34,579 bases of DNA, taken from positions 1-34,579 of the forward strand of contig CAZECE010000083.1 in assembly GCA_964510525.1 (NCBI GenBank), in the 5' to 3' direction. The translations under genes and the position numbers were made by a program. Below are positions 1 through 7,444 of the stretch, in pieces. Below the pieces are notes generated by a model, which was not told the origin of the DNA, did not search any database, and saw only the letters and a program-made list of their open reading frames with translations. The stretch comes from CAZECE01 sp964510525 (GTDB taxonomy: Bacteria; Pseudomonadota; Gammaproteobacteria; Pseudomonadales; JANQJO01). How positions within the stretch are numbered: the stretch's first letter is position 1; each line of letters starts with the position of its first letter.

Positions 1-143
1 AACACACCTGAGTCAAACACACCTGAGTCAAACACACCTGAGTCAAACACACCTGAGTCAAACACACCTGAGTCAAACACACCTGAGTCAAACACACCTG
101 AGTCAAACACACCTGAGTCAAACACACCTGAGTCAAACACACC
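1..143. repeat. 15-bp tandem repeat array, nine full copies plus a partial tenth
   Basis: The unit AACACACCTGAGTCA is repeated perfectly nine times (1-135), then a partial copy (136-143) diverges. The left end is cut by the window edge, so the true copy number is unknown. Perfect identity suggests recent expansion or homogenisation. There are no spacers, so it is not a CRISPR array. Confidence 0.97.
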
Positions 144-162
144 CCTGCCAGACAAATCTTAA
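1..162 (+). CDS. C-terminal tail of an unknown protein with NTPES pentapeptide repeats (5' end outside window)
   Basis: Frame 1 is open from the first base to TAA at 160-162 and reads as nine NTPES pentapeptides followed by NTPLPDKS. The 15-bp unit is exactly five codons, so repeat number can vary without breaking the frame. Frame 2 is also open, but its stop lies at 185-187, close to the BLUF ribosome binding site, and it reads THLSQ. Frame 3 and one reverse frame contain TGA in every unit. A Pro/Ser/Thr/Glu tail suits an unstructured linker or surface-exposed tail. No upstream domain is visible, so no function is assigned. The array could also be non-coding. Confidence 0.45.
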   Translation, partial: NTPESNTPESNTPESNTPESNTPESNTPESNTPESNTPESNTPESNTPLPDKS

Positions 163-198
163 CTATTCTTATGATGTAAGACGTTAAAAGGAGACAGC

Positions 199-600
199 AT
201 GTTTTTAGTTCGATTGATTTATTGCAGTAAGCCCACCGAGACTTTCAATATCCAAGAGGCTGAAGACATCGTTGATAAAGCGGCGATCTTTAATACGTCA
301 CAAAGCATTACCGGCTTAATGTGTTTCAGTCACTCGAACATCTTGCAGTGTCTAGAAGGGGGACGCCAGCAGGTGAATCACCTGTATCAAAAAATTCTGC
401 ACGACACTCGCCATAAAGACATTGAGCTGCTGGATTACCGAGAAATTGAGGTACGCGATTTCAATCATTGGTCAATGAAATTGATCACCAGCGGCAGTTT
501 GGATCGTGATCTGGTTTTAAAATATTCACAATCGGTCGATTTTGACCCCTACGAAATGCATGGGGAAAGTTGCCACCAGTTGTTGCGTTCGGTTTGCTGA
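199..600 (+). CDS. Stand-alone BLUF-domain blue-light photoreceptor
   Basis: BLUF proteins bind FAD and sense blue light through a Tyr-Gln hydrogen-bond switch. This 133-aa protein is one BLUF domain plus a short C-terminal extension, with no GGDEF, EAL or other output domain, so it probably acts by protein-protein contact. The key residues keep the spacing of AppA: Tyr8 (RLIYCS), Asn32, Gln50 (LQCLEG), Trp91 and Met93 (HWSMK) match AppA Y21, N45, Q63, W104 and M106. The start is supported by an AAGGAGA ribosome binding site 7 nt before ATG. It stands alone, converging with the SprA-like gene. The window also carries a photolyase operon, but far away, so any partnership is inference. Confidence 0.93.
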   Translation: MFLVRLIYCSKPTETFNIQEAEDIVDKAAIFNTSQSITGLMCFSHSNILQCLEGGRQQVNHLYQKILHDTRHKDIELLDYREIEVRDFNHWSMKLITSGSLDRDLVLKYSQSVDFDPYEMHGESCHQLLRSVC

Positions 601-663
601 TCAACAAGCATCACTTTGGTTAAGTTGTTGAAATATAATAAAATAATGGCTTACTGCACATGC

Positions 664-703
664 TTTTCCACAATCTTTGTGGATAACCAAGGTCTGTGGA
701 TAA
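664..703. promoter_or_regulatory. Cluster of DnaA-box sequences
   Basis: Two perfect consensus DnaA boxes (TTATCCACA on the minus strand) lie at 678-686 and 695-703, exactly 17 bp apart. A third copy with one mismatch (TTTTCCACA, plus strand) lies at 664-672. The first and second form an inverted repeat with a 5-nt loop. They sit between the convergent BLUF and SprA-like genes, just right of an AT-rich stretch (about 630-650). The match is seen in sequence; DnaA binding is inferred. Confidence 0.6.
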
Positions 704-721
704 CTTTATCAAGAGCGGACT

Positions 722-1522
722 TTACGCTTGGCGCCTGAGGTTAACACCCAGATCGCTTTCCAGCTCATTCGCGTTGCTGTAGGCCAATATGGCGGTTTTT
801 GTGGTTTGCTTGCTGGTGGTGGTTTCTTCTGAGGGCTCTTGCACATTTTCTTGCTCGGCTTTTTCTGCTTGCTCAGCTTCTCCAGCTGCTTGCTCAGCTT
901 TTTCAGCGTTTTCGAGTTTTTTGGCTTCCTTTTCAATTTCATTAGCCGCCAGCCGAGCTTCCATTTCCAATTGTTTGGCATTGACCGCGACTAATCGATC
1001 CTGAGGGGAAGGGTCGGCGGGTGCCAATGCCGCACGATACAACGTTTGCGCTTGTTGGATGCGCTTTTCAGGATCGGTTTCCAATGAATTACTGCGCATG
1101 TTCACGTGCCCACCCGTGATGTAGCGCTTACCATCAGGGCCTTGGGTGTATTCGTAGATCGGGCGGCCTGCCAGGGCCCCGCCGGCAATGGCATGAGCGT
1201 TTTCGTGTTTAATGACCGCCTGTTCTCTTTTTTTGAGGTTTCGTATGGTTTCTTGGTCGATACGTTGCTGGGCTTTTTCGGCCATCTCAGCGCGACGTTT
1301 TAGGTTACGATCTTTTCTTTCAAAATCTTTCTCAATATGGCTTTGCTTGTCTGGATTACTTAAACTCGCCGCTTTTGTTGGGCCTGAATTGGGTGTAATG
1401 GAAGAAGAGGGCAGGCTTTCCAGCTGCATCGGCGCTTGACTGGATTTAAGGGCCAACTGATTGGGTTTGATATAACTTCGGGTATCCGGTATCGGCATGA
1501 CGCCGCCGCTGGCCATTAACAT
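722..1522 (-). CDS. SprA-related (CJM1_0395-type) putative metalloprotease
   Basis: The protein (266 aa) matches the SprA-related family, annotated as putative metalloproteases. Conserved features are HENAH (106-110, an HExxH zinc-site pattern), then EYTQGPDGKRYITGGHVNM and the block APADPSPQDRLVA. The N-terminal ~65 residues are low-complexity and Ser/Pro-rich. The segment after the family core (about 200-245) is an Ala/Glu/Lys-rich probable coiled coil. There is no signal peptide, so it is probably cytoplasmic; the substrate is unknown. The start is uncertain: ATG at 1522 lies inside a set of 17-bp repeats that each contain a GAGAG- or AAGGG-like sequence and an ATG/GTG, and in-frame ATGs at 1516 and 1498 are alternatives. 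Confidence 0.85.
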   Translation of the reverse strand: MLMASGGVMPIPDTRSYIKPNQLALKSSQAPMQLESLPSSSITPNSGPTKAASLSNPDKQSHIEKDFERKDRNLKRRAEMAEKAQQRIDQETIRNLKKREQAVIKHENAHAIAGGALAGRPIYEYTQGPDGKRYITGGHVNMRSNSLETDPEKRIQQAQTLYRAALAPADPSPQDRLVAVNAKQLEMEARLAANEIEKEAKKLENAEKAEQAAGEAEQAEKAEQENVQEPSEETTTSKQTTKTAILAYSNANELESDLGVNLRRQA

Positions 1523-1602
1523 CTGCTTGCTCTCAACATCTGTTAGCCCTTAACACATGTCTGCTCTCAGCACCTGTTTGCTTTTAATACCTGTCTGTTC
1601 TT
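1518..1602. repeat. Five degenerate 17-bp tandem repeats at the SprA-like gene start
   Basis: Consecutive 17-bp units start at 1518, 1535, 1552, 1569 and 1586. On the minus strand they read like GAGAGCAAGCAGATGTT with scattered changes. Each unit carries a purine-rich Shine-Dalgarno-like stretch followed by an ATG/GTG-like triplet, so the array multiplies the translation start signal. Because 17 is not a multiple of 3, upstream starts are out of frame with the main one. Confidence 0.75.
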
Positions 1603-1640
1603 TACAACAGGTTAGGGGCCGCTTTGTAGATTAACGATCA

Positions 1641-1662
1641 ATGAGTCAAACGTTTGGCTCAT
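1641..1662. promoter_or_regulatory. 22-bp loop-less palindrome upstream of the SprA-like gene
   Basis: The two halves ATGAGTCAAAC and GTTTGGCTCAT are reverse complements except for one G/T pair. It lies about 120 bp before the SprA-like start and just downstream of a TTGACG hexamer on the minus strand (1677-1682), as expected for an operator. It has no loop and no U-tract, so it is a poor terminator. Confidence 0.4.
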
Positions 1663-1752
1663 ATTCCCGAACTTTGCGTCAATTTGAATGCAATGTCCTC
1701 GCTAAAAGCATAGTGCGTCACAAAAATAATGCGATCAATTTCTCATCTTTTG

Positions 1753-4605
1753 TTAGCTGTTGATGATGATGCGCATCGCTTCGACCTTGGTGTGGGCGTG
1801 TTCAATGGCATTGAGGCCTTGTTGCTGACGGTCTTTAAGCTGTTGAATTTCCGCATCTTTGATCAGTGGGTTGCTGAGTTGTAAGTCTTGCAAGCGGGTG
1901 ATTTCCGCTTCTAGGTGTTGGGACCACTGAGATTGAGCGGCTGAGAGTTGTTCTGGCAGTGCTTGTTCAGCTAATGCCTGGGCGTGTTCGAACAAGGTGG
2001 TGATGTTCGGGCGTATCTCTTTCATGATGGCGTGACGCATGGTGCGTTTGATGCCGCTACACAACTGATTAAGCTGATCGTGAGACAATACTTGAGCCAA
2101 ATTTTTCCCACTGACATCGACTAAGATTCTGAGCGGGCTGATCGGTAAGAATCGATCCAGTTGCAAGGATCTGGGTGCCATGCTGTTTACCGTAAAAATG
2201 GCTTCCAGAAACAGGGTGCCGGCTGGGATGTTTTTTAACGAGAGTTTGGCGAGCGCGGCATTACCAAATTCACCCGACAGGTACTGATCGATGAAATCGA
2301 CCACCATGGGGTGTTCCCAGGTCACAAAGTCGATGTCTTCACGCACCAAGGCTTTCAAACGCTGGAAGGTTAGAGTGTTGCCTTCGGGTTTTAAACTGGG
2401 AAATTCCGCCTGAAGCATTTTATCGCTGGGGCGAATAATGAGCGTTTGATCGCTTTGAAATTCTTGCTCAACTCCATACAGATTAAAAACCCGCTCCATG
2501 TAGCTTGAGAGAAGTTGACATTCTTCTTCCAGCTCAATTTGTTCAATTAAGGTTTCAGCCTGCTGAGGGTTGCAGCTGTTGAGTTCCAATAAATAATTTC
2601 GCCCTTCTTCGAGTTCCGCCATCATGGCATCGCGTGCTGAGCGCACTGAGCTGAGAAAGGCATTGTCTGAATAGGTATTGTCTGAATTGGTATTGTCCGA
2701 ATTGGAATTGTTTGAGGGAAAAACCTTGTTATGTAAAAAGTCTTGTAGCTGTGTTTCAAACTGTTGAAAGAGCGCATACCCCGCCGAGCAGCTTTGTAAA
2801 AACGCATTGAGACCTTGGTGATACCAGTGAAACAGCCCTTCCATGTCTGAATTCAGCAAATAAGGGACATGAATGTGCACGTCGCGTTGCCGACCGATGC
2901 GATCCAAACGACCGATGCGTTGTTCGAGTAGGTCGGGGTTTGAAGGCAAGTCAAACAGAACCAGGTGTTTTGCAAATTGGAAGTTGCGCCCTTCACTGCC
3001 AATCTCAGAGCAAATCAGGGTTTGGGAGCCGCTTTCGCGATCGGCAAAGTAAGCTGCCGCGCGATCGCGTTCAATAATGCTGAGCCCTTCATGGAAACTG
3101 GTGGAAGCAATGCCTTGTGTGAGTTTTAAGTATTCGTCTAAATCGACGGCCAGTTCGGCGCTGGCACCAATGACCAGTGTTTTTTCATCCGGGTTGGATT
3201 TGAGAAATTCGACCAACCACTGAGTTCGTGGGTCCAGGTCAAGGTCTTCAAGAGAGGTGGCTTCGTCTCCTGTCAGAGGGTGGGGGTGTAACACTCGCGG
3301 AGGAAATCCCTCAATGCTATGACGGGTATTACGAAAGAACACCCGCCCCGTGCCATGGCGGTCTATGATGTCTGCTTGAATGGTGGGCTTCAGCTCGCCG
3401 GCAGGTTGCGTAAAATCCAGCGATCCGTGTTCAGACTGAGAGGCGTGCTCAGACAGAAAAGGCGCGAGCCGATCGATTAACTCGCCCGGCAAAGGCTCGG
3501 AATCTTCCGCTTGTATCAGCTCGCCTAAGAGGGCTGAAATATCGGTTAGGTTTTTTTCTTGTTTGATAAAGTGTTCGAGCGAGTGGAATTTGTCTGGGTC
3601 GATGAGACGTAACCGCGCAAAGTGACCGGCTCTGCCGGCTTGTTCGGGCGTGGCCGTTAACAATAACAAACCAGAGGATCGGGCGGCGAGTTGTTCAATG
3701 CAAGTGTATTCTGGGCTGGCGTGTTGTTCAGATCCGTGTCCGGACCAATGCAAATGGTGGGCTTCATCGACGATCACCAAATCCCAATCGCTGTTGAGCG
3801 CATTTTGTTGGATTGAGTCGTTGGCCATTAACAGAGCTAAGTCACAGAGCACCAGTTGTTCGGTTTCGAAAGGGTTCTCGATGCCTTCTTCAACTAAGGC
3901 GTCGTAGCGCTCCTGTGAAAACAGTGCAAACTGCAGATTAAATTTGCGCAGCATTTCAACCAACCATTGGTGTTTTAACGAGGTTGGTACAATGATCAAG
4001 ACACGATTAGCAAAGCCATTATGCAGTTGGGCGTGCAAAATGAGGCCGGCTTCAATGGTTTTTCCAAGGCCGACTTCATCAGCGAGTAAGACCCTGGGCG
4101 CCGAGCGTTTTGCTACTTGATCGGCAATATACAGTTGGTGTGGCAGTAAATGGGTTCTGGCGCCCAGTAGGCCTTTGATCTGAGACTGTTGTAATCGGTG
4201 TTTGTGTTCCAGGGTTTCGACGCGAAGTCGGAACGCGCGGTTGCGGTCAATGTGACTGCTGAGCAAGCGTTGCAGTGGCGAGCTGAATTGAATAAAACAG
4301 CTGAGTTCAATTTCGCTGATCTGGTGTTCGTTGCCTTGCTCATCGAGAGCGAGGTATTGCACGATGGGTTGGTTATCCAATACCCTTGCGACCGTGAATG
4401 GGCGTTCATCGTGATTTTTGATGGTGTCTTCGGGTAAATACTGTATTCGGCTGATGGGGGGATTATCAGCGGAGTATGTACGAGATTCATTAGCCGCAGG
4501 GAAACTCAAAGTCACTCTGCGATGGGATACTTCAGTGATCAGTCCCAAACCCAATTGAGATTCGGTTTGGCTAATCCAACGTTGACCTACAGCGTATTCT
4601 GACAT
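1753..4605 (-). CDS. rapA: RNA polymerase-associated SWI2/SNF2 ATPase RapA (HepA)
   Basis: RapA binds core RNA polymerase and uses ATP hydrolysis to promote polymerase recycling and release from stalled complexes. The N-terminal Tudor-like region (YAVGQRWISQTESQLGLG) matches the start of E. coli RapA. The SNF2 ATPase follows, with Walker A (DEVGLGKT, about 174-182), DEAH (280-283) and LLLTATP. The helicase C-terminal lobe shows SEIGSEGRNFQ and the arginine motif QRIGRLDRIGR, then the RapA C-terminal domain. I chose ATG 4605 (950 aa, E. coli 968) because it aligns with family starts; an in-frame TTG at 4635 would add 10 residues. Neither has a clear ribosome binding site. A 15-bp tandem repeat (2665-2709) inserts an Asn/Asp/Ser-rich SDNTN-type stretch near residue 635, a region likely to be a tolerant loop. 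Confidence 0.97.
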   Translation of the reverse strand: MSEYAVGQRWISQTESQLGLGLITEVSHRRVTLSFPAANESRTYSADNPPISRIQYLPEDTIKNHDERPFTVARVLDNQPIVQYLALDEQGNEHQISEIELSCFIQFSSPLQRLLSSHIDRNRAFRLRVETLEHKHRLQQSQIKGLLGARTHLLPHQLYIADQVAKRSAPRVLLADEVGLGKTIEAGLILHAQLHNGFANRVLIIVPTSLKHQWLVEMLRKFNLQFALFSQERYDALVEEGIENPFETEQLVLCDLALLMANDSIQQNALNSDWDLVIVDEAHHLHWSGHGSEQHASPEYTCIEQLAARSSGLLLLTATPEQAGRAGHFARLRLIDPDKFHSLEHFIKQEKNLTDISALLGELIQAEDSEPLPGELIDRLAPFLSEHASQSEHGSLDFTQPAGELKPTIQADIIDRHGTGRVFFRNTRHSIEGFPPRVLHPHPLTGDEATSLEDLDLDPRTQWLVEFLKSNPDEKTLVIGASAELAVDLDEYLKLTQGIASTSFHEGLSIIERDRAAAYFADRESGSQTLICSEIGSEGRNFQFAKHLVLFDLPSNPDLLEQRIGRLDRIGRQRDVHIHVPYLLNSDMEGLFHWYHQGLNAFLQSCSAGYALFQQFETQLQDFLHNKVFPSNNSNSDNTNSDNTYSDNAFLSSVRSARDAMMAELEEGRNYLLELNSCNPQQAETLIEQIELEEECQLLSSYMERVFNLYGVEQEFQSDQTLIIRPSDKMLQAEFPSLKPEGNTLTFQRLKALVREDIDFVTWEHPMVVDFIDQYLSGEFGNAALAKLSLKNIPAGTLFLEAIFTVNSMAPRSLQLDRFLPISPLRILVDVSGKNLAQVLSHDQLNQLCSGIKRTMRHAIMKEIRPNITTLFEHAQALAEQALPEQLSAAQSQWSQHLEAEITRLQDLQLSNPLIKDAEIQQLKDRQQQGLNAIEHAHTKVEAMRIIINS
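2665..2715. repeat. 15-bp tandem repeat inside rapA
   Basis: Three near-identical 15-bp units start at 2665, 2680 and 2695, with a partial fourth at 2710. They encode consecutive SDNTN / SDNTY-like pentapeptides in RapA. Being five codons long, the unit keeps the frame. Confidence 0.9.
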
Positions 4606-4696
4606 TTTTTTAAGTGTTTTTTGAATCGGGTGCAATTTAATAAGTTAAGCTGAATTTTGGGCCGCATATTCTAACACAATTTTTAGTGGGCATACT

Positions 4697-4750
4697 GGTT
4701 AAAGTTGGGGTTAAAGTGCGGTTTAAAGTGGAGGTAGAGATTAAAGTGAG
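4697..4750. repeat. 12-bp degenerate tandem repeats before the phosphoesterase start
   Basis: Units GGTTAAAGTTGG, GGTTAAAGTGCG and GTTTAAAGTGGA (4697-4732) are followed by a longer degenerate copy ending at 4750. They occupy the untranslated leader if translation starts at 4761, and the last unit supplies the GAGGG Shine-Dalgarno sequence. Confidence 0.7.
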
Positions 4751-4760
4751 GGTTGGTTTG

Positions 4761-5849
4761 GTGCGCTTGGATCTTGTTTTTATTTTGCTGTGTTGTTTAC
4801 TGTGTTGTTGCCTGATCAGAGGCGCTTATGCGGACGAGCAGCCCGAGCGTGAAGAAACCAAAGGTTTTGATTTTGCATTAATTGGCGATTTACCCTATGG
4901 CTTAGGGGCCGGGATAAAATACGCACCCTTTGAGGCGCTGCAATCCAGTATAGAGCGTTCAGGTGTCGAGTTTGTGATTCACGTAGGAGACATCAAGTCC
5001 GGGCAAAGCCCCTGTTCCGATGCTTTGTTACGAGATCGTTTGCGGCGGTTCAATGCCTTTAAGCGGCCGTTCATTTTAACCTTGGGTGATAACGAATGGA
5101 CGGATTGTCATCGTCGAGGAATGGATCCGTTGGAGCGTTTGGATTTTTTGCGCCAGCATTTTTACGCCAACCCAACAGTTCCATTGGGGTCTTCCATATC
5201 AGGTGCAGTTAGTAAAAAGCCGTCGGTATTAGCAAAGCAACTGGCATTGGAAACACAAGCGTCCCAATCCGGTTATGAACAATTTGTTGAGCATCAGCGT
5301 TGGCAGCATCAGGGCATACAGTTTGTCACCTTGCATTTGGTGGGCAGTCGCAATGGGTTGTTATCTTTTAAGGGGCGAACGCCAGCGCATGATGATGAGG
5401 TGAAGGAACGAACGGCGGCTGCGATTGCCTGGTTGTCGGATACGGTGGATCAAGCCAAGCGCACAGCTGCGCGAGGGATTGTAGTGATCATGCATGCTAA
5501 TCCGGGCTTAAACTCGGTCGATCGACCTTCGGGTATTAAGCATCGGTTGAAATCGCCTCCCAAAATCAGCAAAAAAGGTTTTGAGTCGGTGCAGGTGGCC
5601 TTGGCTGAGGCGGTGGCGGCCTTTAAGCGTCCGGTGGTGTTGGTGCACGGGGATACCCATGAGCATCGAATTGATCATCCTCCTTTGGCCGATAGAGCCT
5701 TTCCGAATTTTACGCGAGTGGAGGTCTTTGGTATGTCGCATTCGAATTGGGTGAAGGCGAGTGTATTGGCGGGCAACGAGGTGGAGGAAGGTGAGGTGCA
5801 GGAAAGTGATGCGGTGTTTGCGTTTGAGGTGATGGCGTCGGGGCGGTGA
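4761..5849 (+). CDS. Exported calcineurin-like metallophosphoesterase
   Basis: This is a probable periplasmic metal-dependent phosphoesterase; its substrate is unknown. The order of motifs fits the calcineurin-like fold: ALIGDLPYG, then VIHVGDIKSG, LTLGDNEWTDC (GDNE), VIMHANPG and VLVHGDTHEHRID (a GxxH-type metal-ligand motif). I chose GTG 4761 (362 aa) because GAGGG lies 8 nt upstream and it yields a typical signal peptide: MRLD, a Leu/Cys-rich core, then AYA before DEQ. An upstream GTG at 4686 would add 25 Val/Lys-rich residues encoded by 12-bp repeats, which look non-coding. Two Cys (SPCSDA and WTDCH) may pair in the periplasm. It is divergent from rapA. Confidence 0.82.
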   Translation: MRLDLVFILLCCLLCCCLIRGAYADEQPEREETKGFDFALIGDLPYGLGAGIKYAPFEALQSSIERSGVEFVIHVGDIKSGQSPCSDALLRDRLRRFNAFKRPFILTLGDNEWTDCHRRGMDPLERLDFLRQHFYANPTVPLGSSISGAVSKKPSVLAKQLALETQASQSGYEQFVEHQRWQHQGIQFVTLHLVGSRNGLLSFKGRTPAHDDEVKERTAAAIAWLSDTVDQAKRTAARGIVVIMHANPGLNSVDRPSGIKHRLKSPPKISKKGFESVQVALAEAVAAFKRPVVLVHGDTHEHRIDHPPLADRAFPNFTRVEVFGMSHSNWVKASVLAGNEVEEGEVQESDAVFAFEVMASGR

Positions 5850-6041
5850 TGTCTTTACATGTTGTTACAAAACACATTGTTACAAACAGGCGCAGATAAT
5901 ACACAGTCTTTGAATTTTATTAACGGCAAGGGCGTCTATAATTTATACACCTTTGGGTTTAAACACTTTGAAGTTTAGCAGGAAGCTGTTTCGGGACAGA
6001 GAGAGTCGAAAATTTTCATAAACATATAGAGGGTAGGTTTA

Positions 6042-6938
6042 ATGACAACGACTTTACGCGCGACGGCACAGTCAAAGACGGTTAAAAGCGATACTTCAAT
6101 CACGAACTTAGGTTCAAATTTGGCTTCAAAGATTTTTAAAGGCGCAAAGCTTTTACCACTAGCAATCGGCATGTCGATGGCGGTATGCAGTGCGGGGGCT
6201 AATACAGAAGAACCTTCTGCTAATGGCTTCCTAGCTGGAGGTATCATTCCTCCAATGGAATACTTCAAAACAAACTGTACTCTCTCGAGTAAAATTAATG
6301 GCGAAAGAATTACACTTGCTGAACTTGAGCTGAGTCTTGTGGCGTCAAGTGCAAATAACGCAAAGAGACAGTTTAACAGGGCAACTCGGGATGCTTCATC
6401 TGTTCTTAAAAACCTTGCTGGTGGCTATGATGATCAGACACCTTTAGAGGCTTATGCAAATTCAATTTGGGAGTCGAGTGGGGCAGCGGTTAAAGATACT
6501 AAAGAGGATGGTTCTGAAATTCCTGAGGATCTAAGTTCGACGATAAGAGTAAAATGCGAAACGCCTGTGGTGATTGAGGGTACTGATAGAGATACTCACA
6601 TTTCAGACCTAACTGCACTGGATGAACTAATCGAAGAGGATTCTGTTTTTGCTACGGAGTCGGTAGGGTTAAATGACGTTACCCTCAAATTACTTTACTG
6701 CTCTCTTGACGAGCTTATTAACATTAATGGATCACTTATTGAGTTTTCTAATACTTGGAATTCTGATAATTCAATTTTAACCACTTTAATTAATATGTTG
6801 CCTGAACATGCGACATTTATTACTGAATTGATTAATTTAAATGACCCCTTCACTGATATTGATCTTGATAAATTAACAAGTCAGATTGAATCTTATTTCT
6901 TACCAGGAGTTCCACCAACTTGCCAGAGTGATATGTGA
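6042..6938 (+). CDS. Unrecognised exported protein
   Basis: I do not recognise this 298-aa protein. ATG 6042 follows a GAGGG-type ribosome binding site. The first ~35 residues are polar and basic, then a hydrophobic stretch (KLLPLAIGMSMAVCSAGA) looks like a signal peptide with an unusually long n-region. The mature part is acidic and largely helical in appearance, with four Cys (NCTL, VKCE, LYCS, PTCQ) that could form two disulfides. Base composition becomes clearly AT-rich towards the 3' end, unlike the neighbours, which suggests acquired DNA. A strong intrinsic terminator follows, so it is the last gene of its transcript, probably monocistronic. Confidence 0.7.
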   Translation: MTTTLRATAQSKTVKSDTSITNLGSNLASKIFKGAKLLPLAIGMSMAVCSAGANTEEPSANGFLAGGIIPPMEYFKTNCTLSSKINGERITLAELELSLVASSANNAKRQFNRATRDASSVLKNLAGGYDDQTPLEAYANSIWESSGAAVKDTKEDGSEIPEDLSSTIRVKCETPVVIEGTDRDTHISDLTALDELIEEDSVFATESVGLNDVTLKLLYCSLDELININGSLIEFSNTWNSDNSILTTLINMLPEHATFITELINLNDPFTDIDLDKLTSQIESYFLPGVPPTCQSDM

Positions 6939-6971
6939 AATAAATACTGAATGTAACATAACTAATCCTTT

Positions 6972-7018
6972 CGCCTTATCAATGGCATCCGTTCATTGAT
7001 AAGGCGGGGTTTTGTTTT
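6972..7018 (+). terminator. Rho-independent terminator
   Basis: A perfect 13-bp stem, CGCCTTATCAATG (6972-6984) with CATTGATAAGGCG (6994-7006), has a 9-nt loop and is followed by GGGTTTTGTTTT. It closes the transcript of the 6042-6938 gene. Confidence 0.92.
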
Positions 7019-7054
7019 AGTGATAGAGGAGGGTAGGCCGCGAGGTTTTTAACC

Positions 7055-7161
7055 CTGGATTCCAGATCAAGTCTGGAATGACGAAGCCATAGCTAAGTGC
7101 AACGACAGACACCGTGTAATACTCCAAAAGAACGTCATTCCAGGCTTGACCTGGAATCCAG
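7055..7161. repeat. Inverted pair of REP-like palindromes
   Basis: Two 29-bp elements (7055-7083 and 7133-7161) lie in opposite orientation 49 bp apart. Each is a hairpin: TTCCAGA-TCAAG-TCTGGAA on the left and TTCCAGG-CTTGA-CCTGGAA on the right, flanked by CTGGA and TGACG ends. A diverged pair of the same family lies at 28261-28394. The paired layout resembles REP doublets or a small MITE. No transposase is present. Confidence 0.75.
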
Positions 7162-7176
7162 AGCGAGAGGCACTGA

Positions 7177-7323
7177 AGTGAGTCTTCGCAGCAGAGGGTG
7201 TTTGTTGTAGAAATAGATGACTACGTTTTTCTGGTTCCTTATGTCGAAAATGGCGATGAAACTCATAAGGAAAGACAAGCGTATCAGTACCCGCCTTTCA
7301 AATTGGGGCCACCGACAATGTAG
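7177..7323 (+). pseudogene. Remnant of a BrnT-like toxin gene
   Basis: The open stretch between a TGA (7174) and TAG (7321-7323) contains QRVFVVEIDDYVFLVPYVE, which I recognise from small type II toxin-antitoxin toxins. Their members normally continue with a FLKTIIPSRKA-type ending. That ending is missing here in all three frames, as is the N-terminal half. The REP-like pair ends 16 bp upstream, so insertion or deletion next to that element probably removed the 5' part. No antitoxin is visible. A GTG at 7198 could start a 41-aa peptide, but a relic is more likely. Family assignment is from memory of the motif. Confidence 0.5.
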
Positions 7324-7444
7324 TGGACCTTTTGATCAGTTTGTTACATTTATGATCTTAAGTGAATGTTTTGATTGGTGTATGATCTGCCGTTAACTGT
7401 TGTTGGTGGTGTCAAATCAAACAAATGAATGGAAAAAATGGAAA

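Noticed and set aside
1..143. CRISPR-like array at the left edge
   Set aside because: Units are contiguous 15-mers with no spacers and no cas genes; a tandem repeat that reads through as coding explains it.
664..703. Chromosomal or plasmid replication origin
   Set aside because: Only three DnaA boxes, and no dnaA, dnaN, gidA, rep or par genes nearby.
709..981. Lys/Pro-rich 90-aa ORF overlapping the SprA-like gene
   Set aside because: It is the alternate frame of the Ala/Glu/Lys coiled-coil codons.
5937..5942. TATAAT upstream of the 6042 gene as a promoter
   Set aside because: No -35 hexamer at 16-18 bp; the nearest TTGAAT (5910-5915) is 21 bp away, so it is too weak to list.
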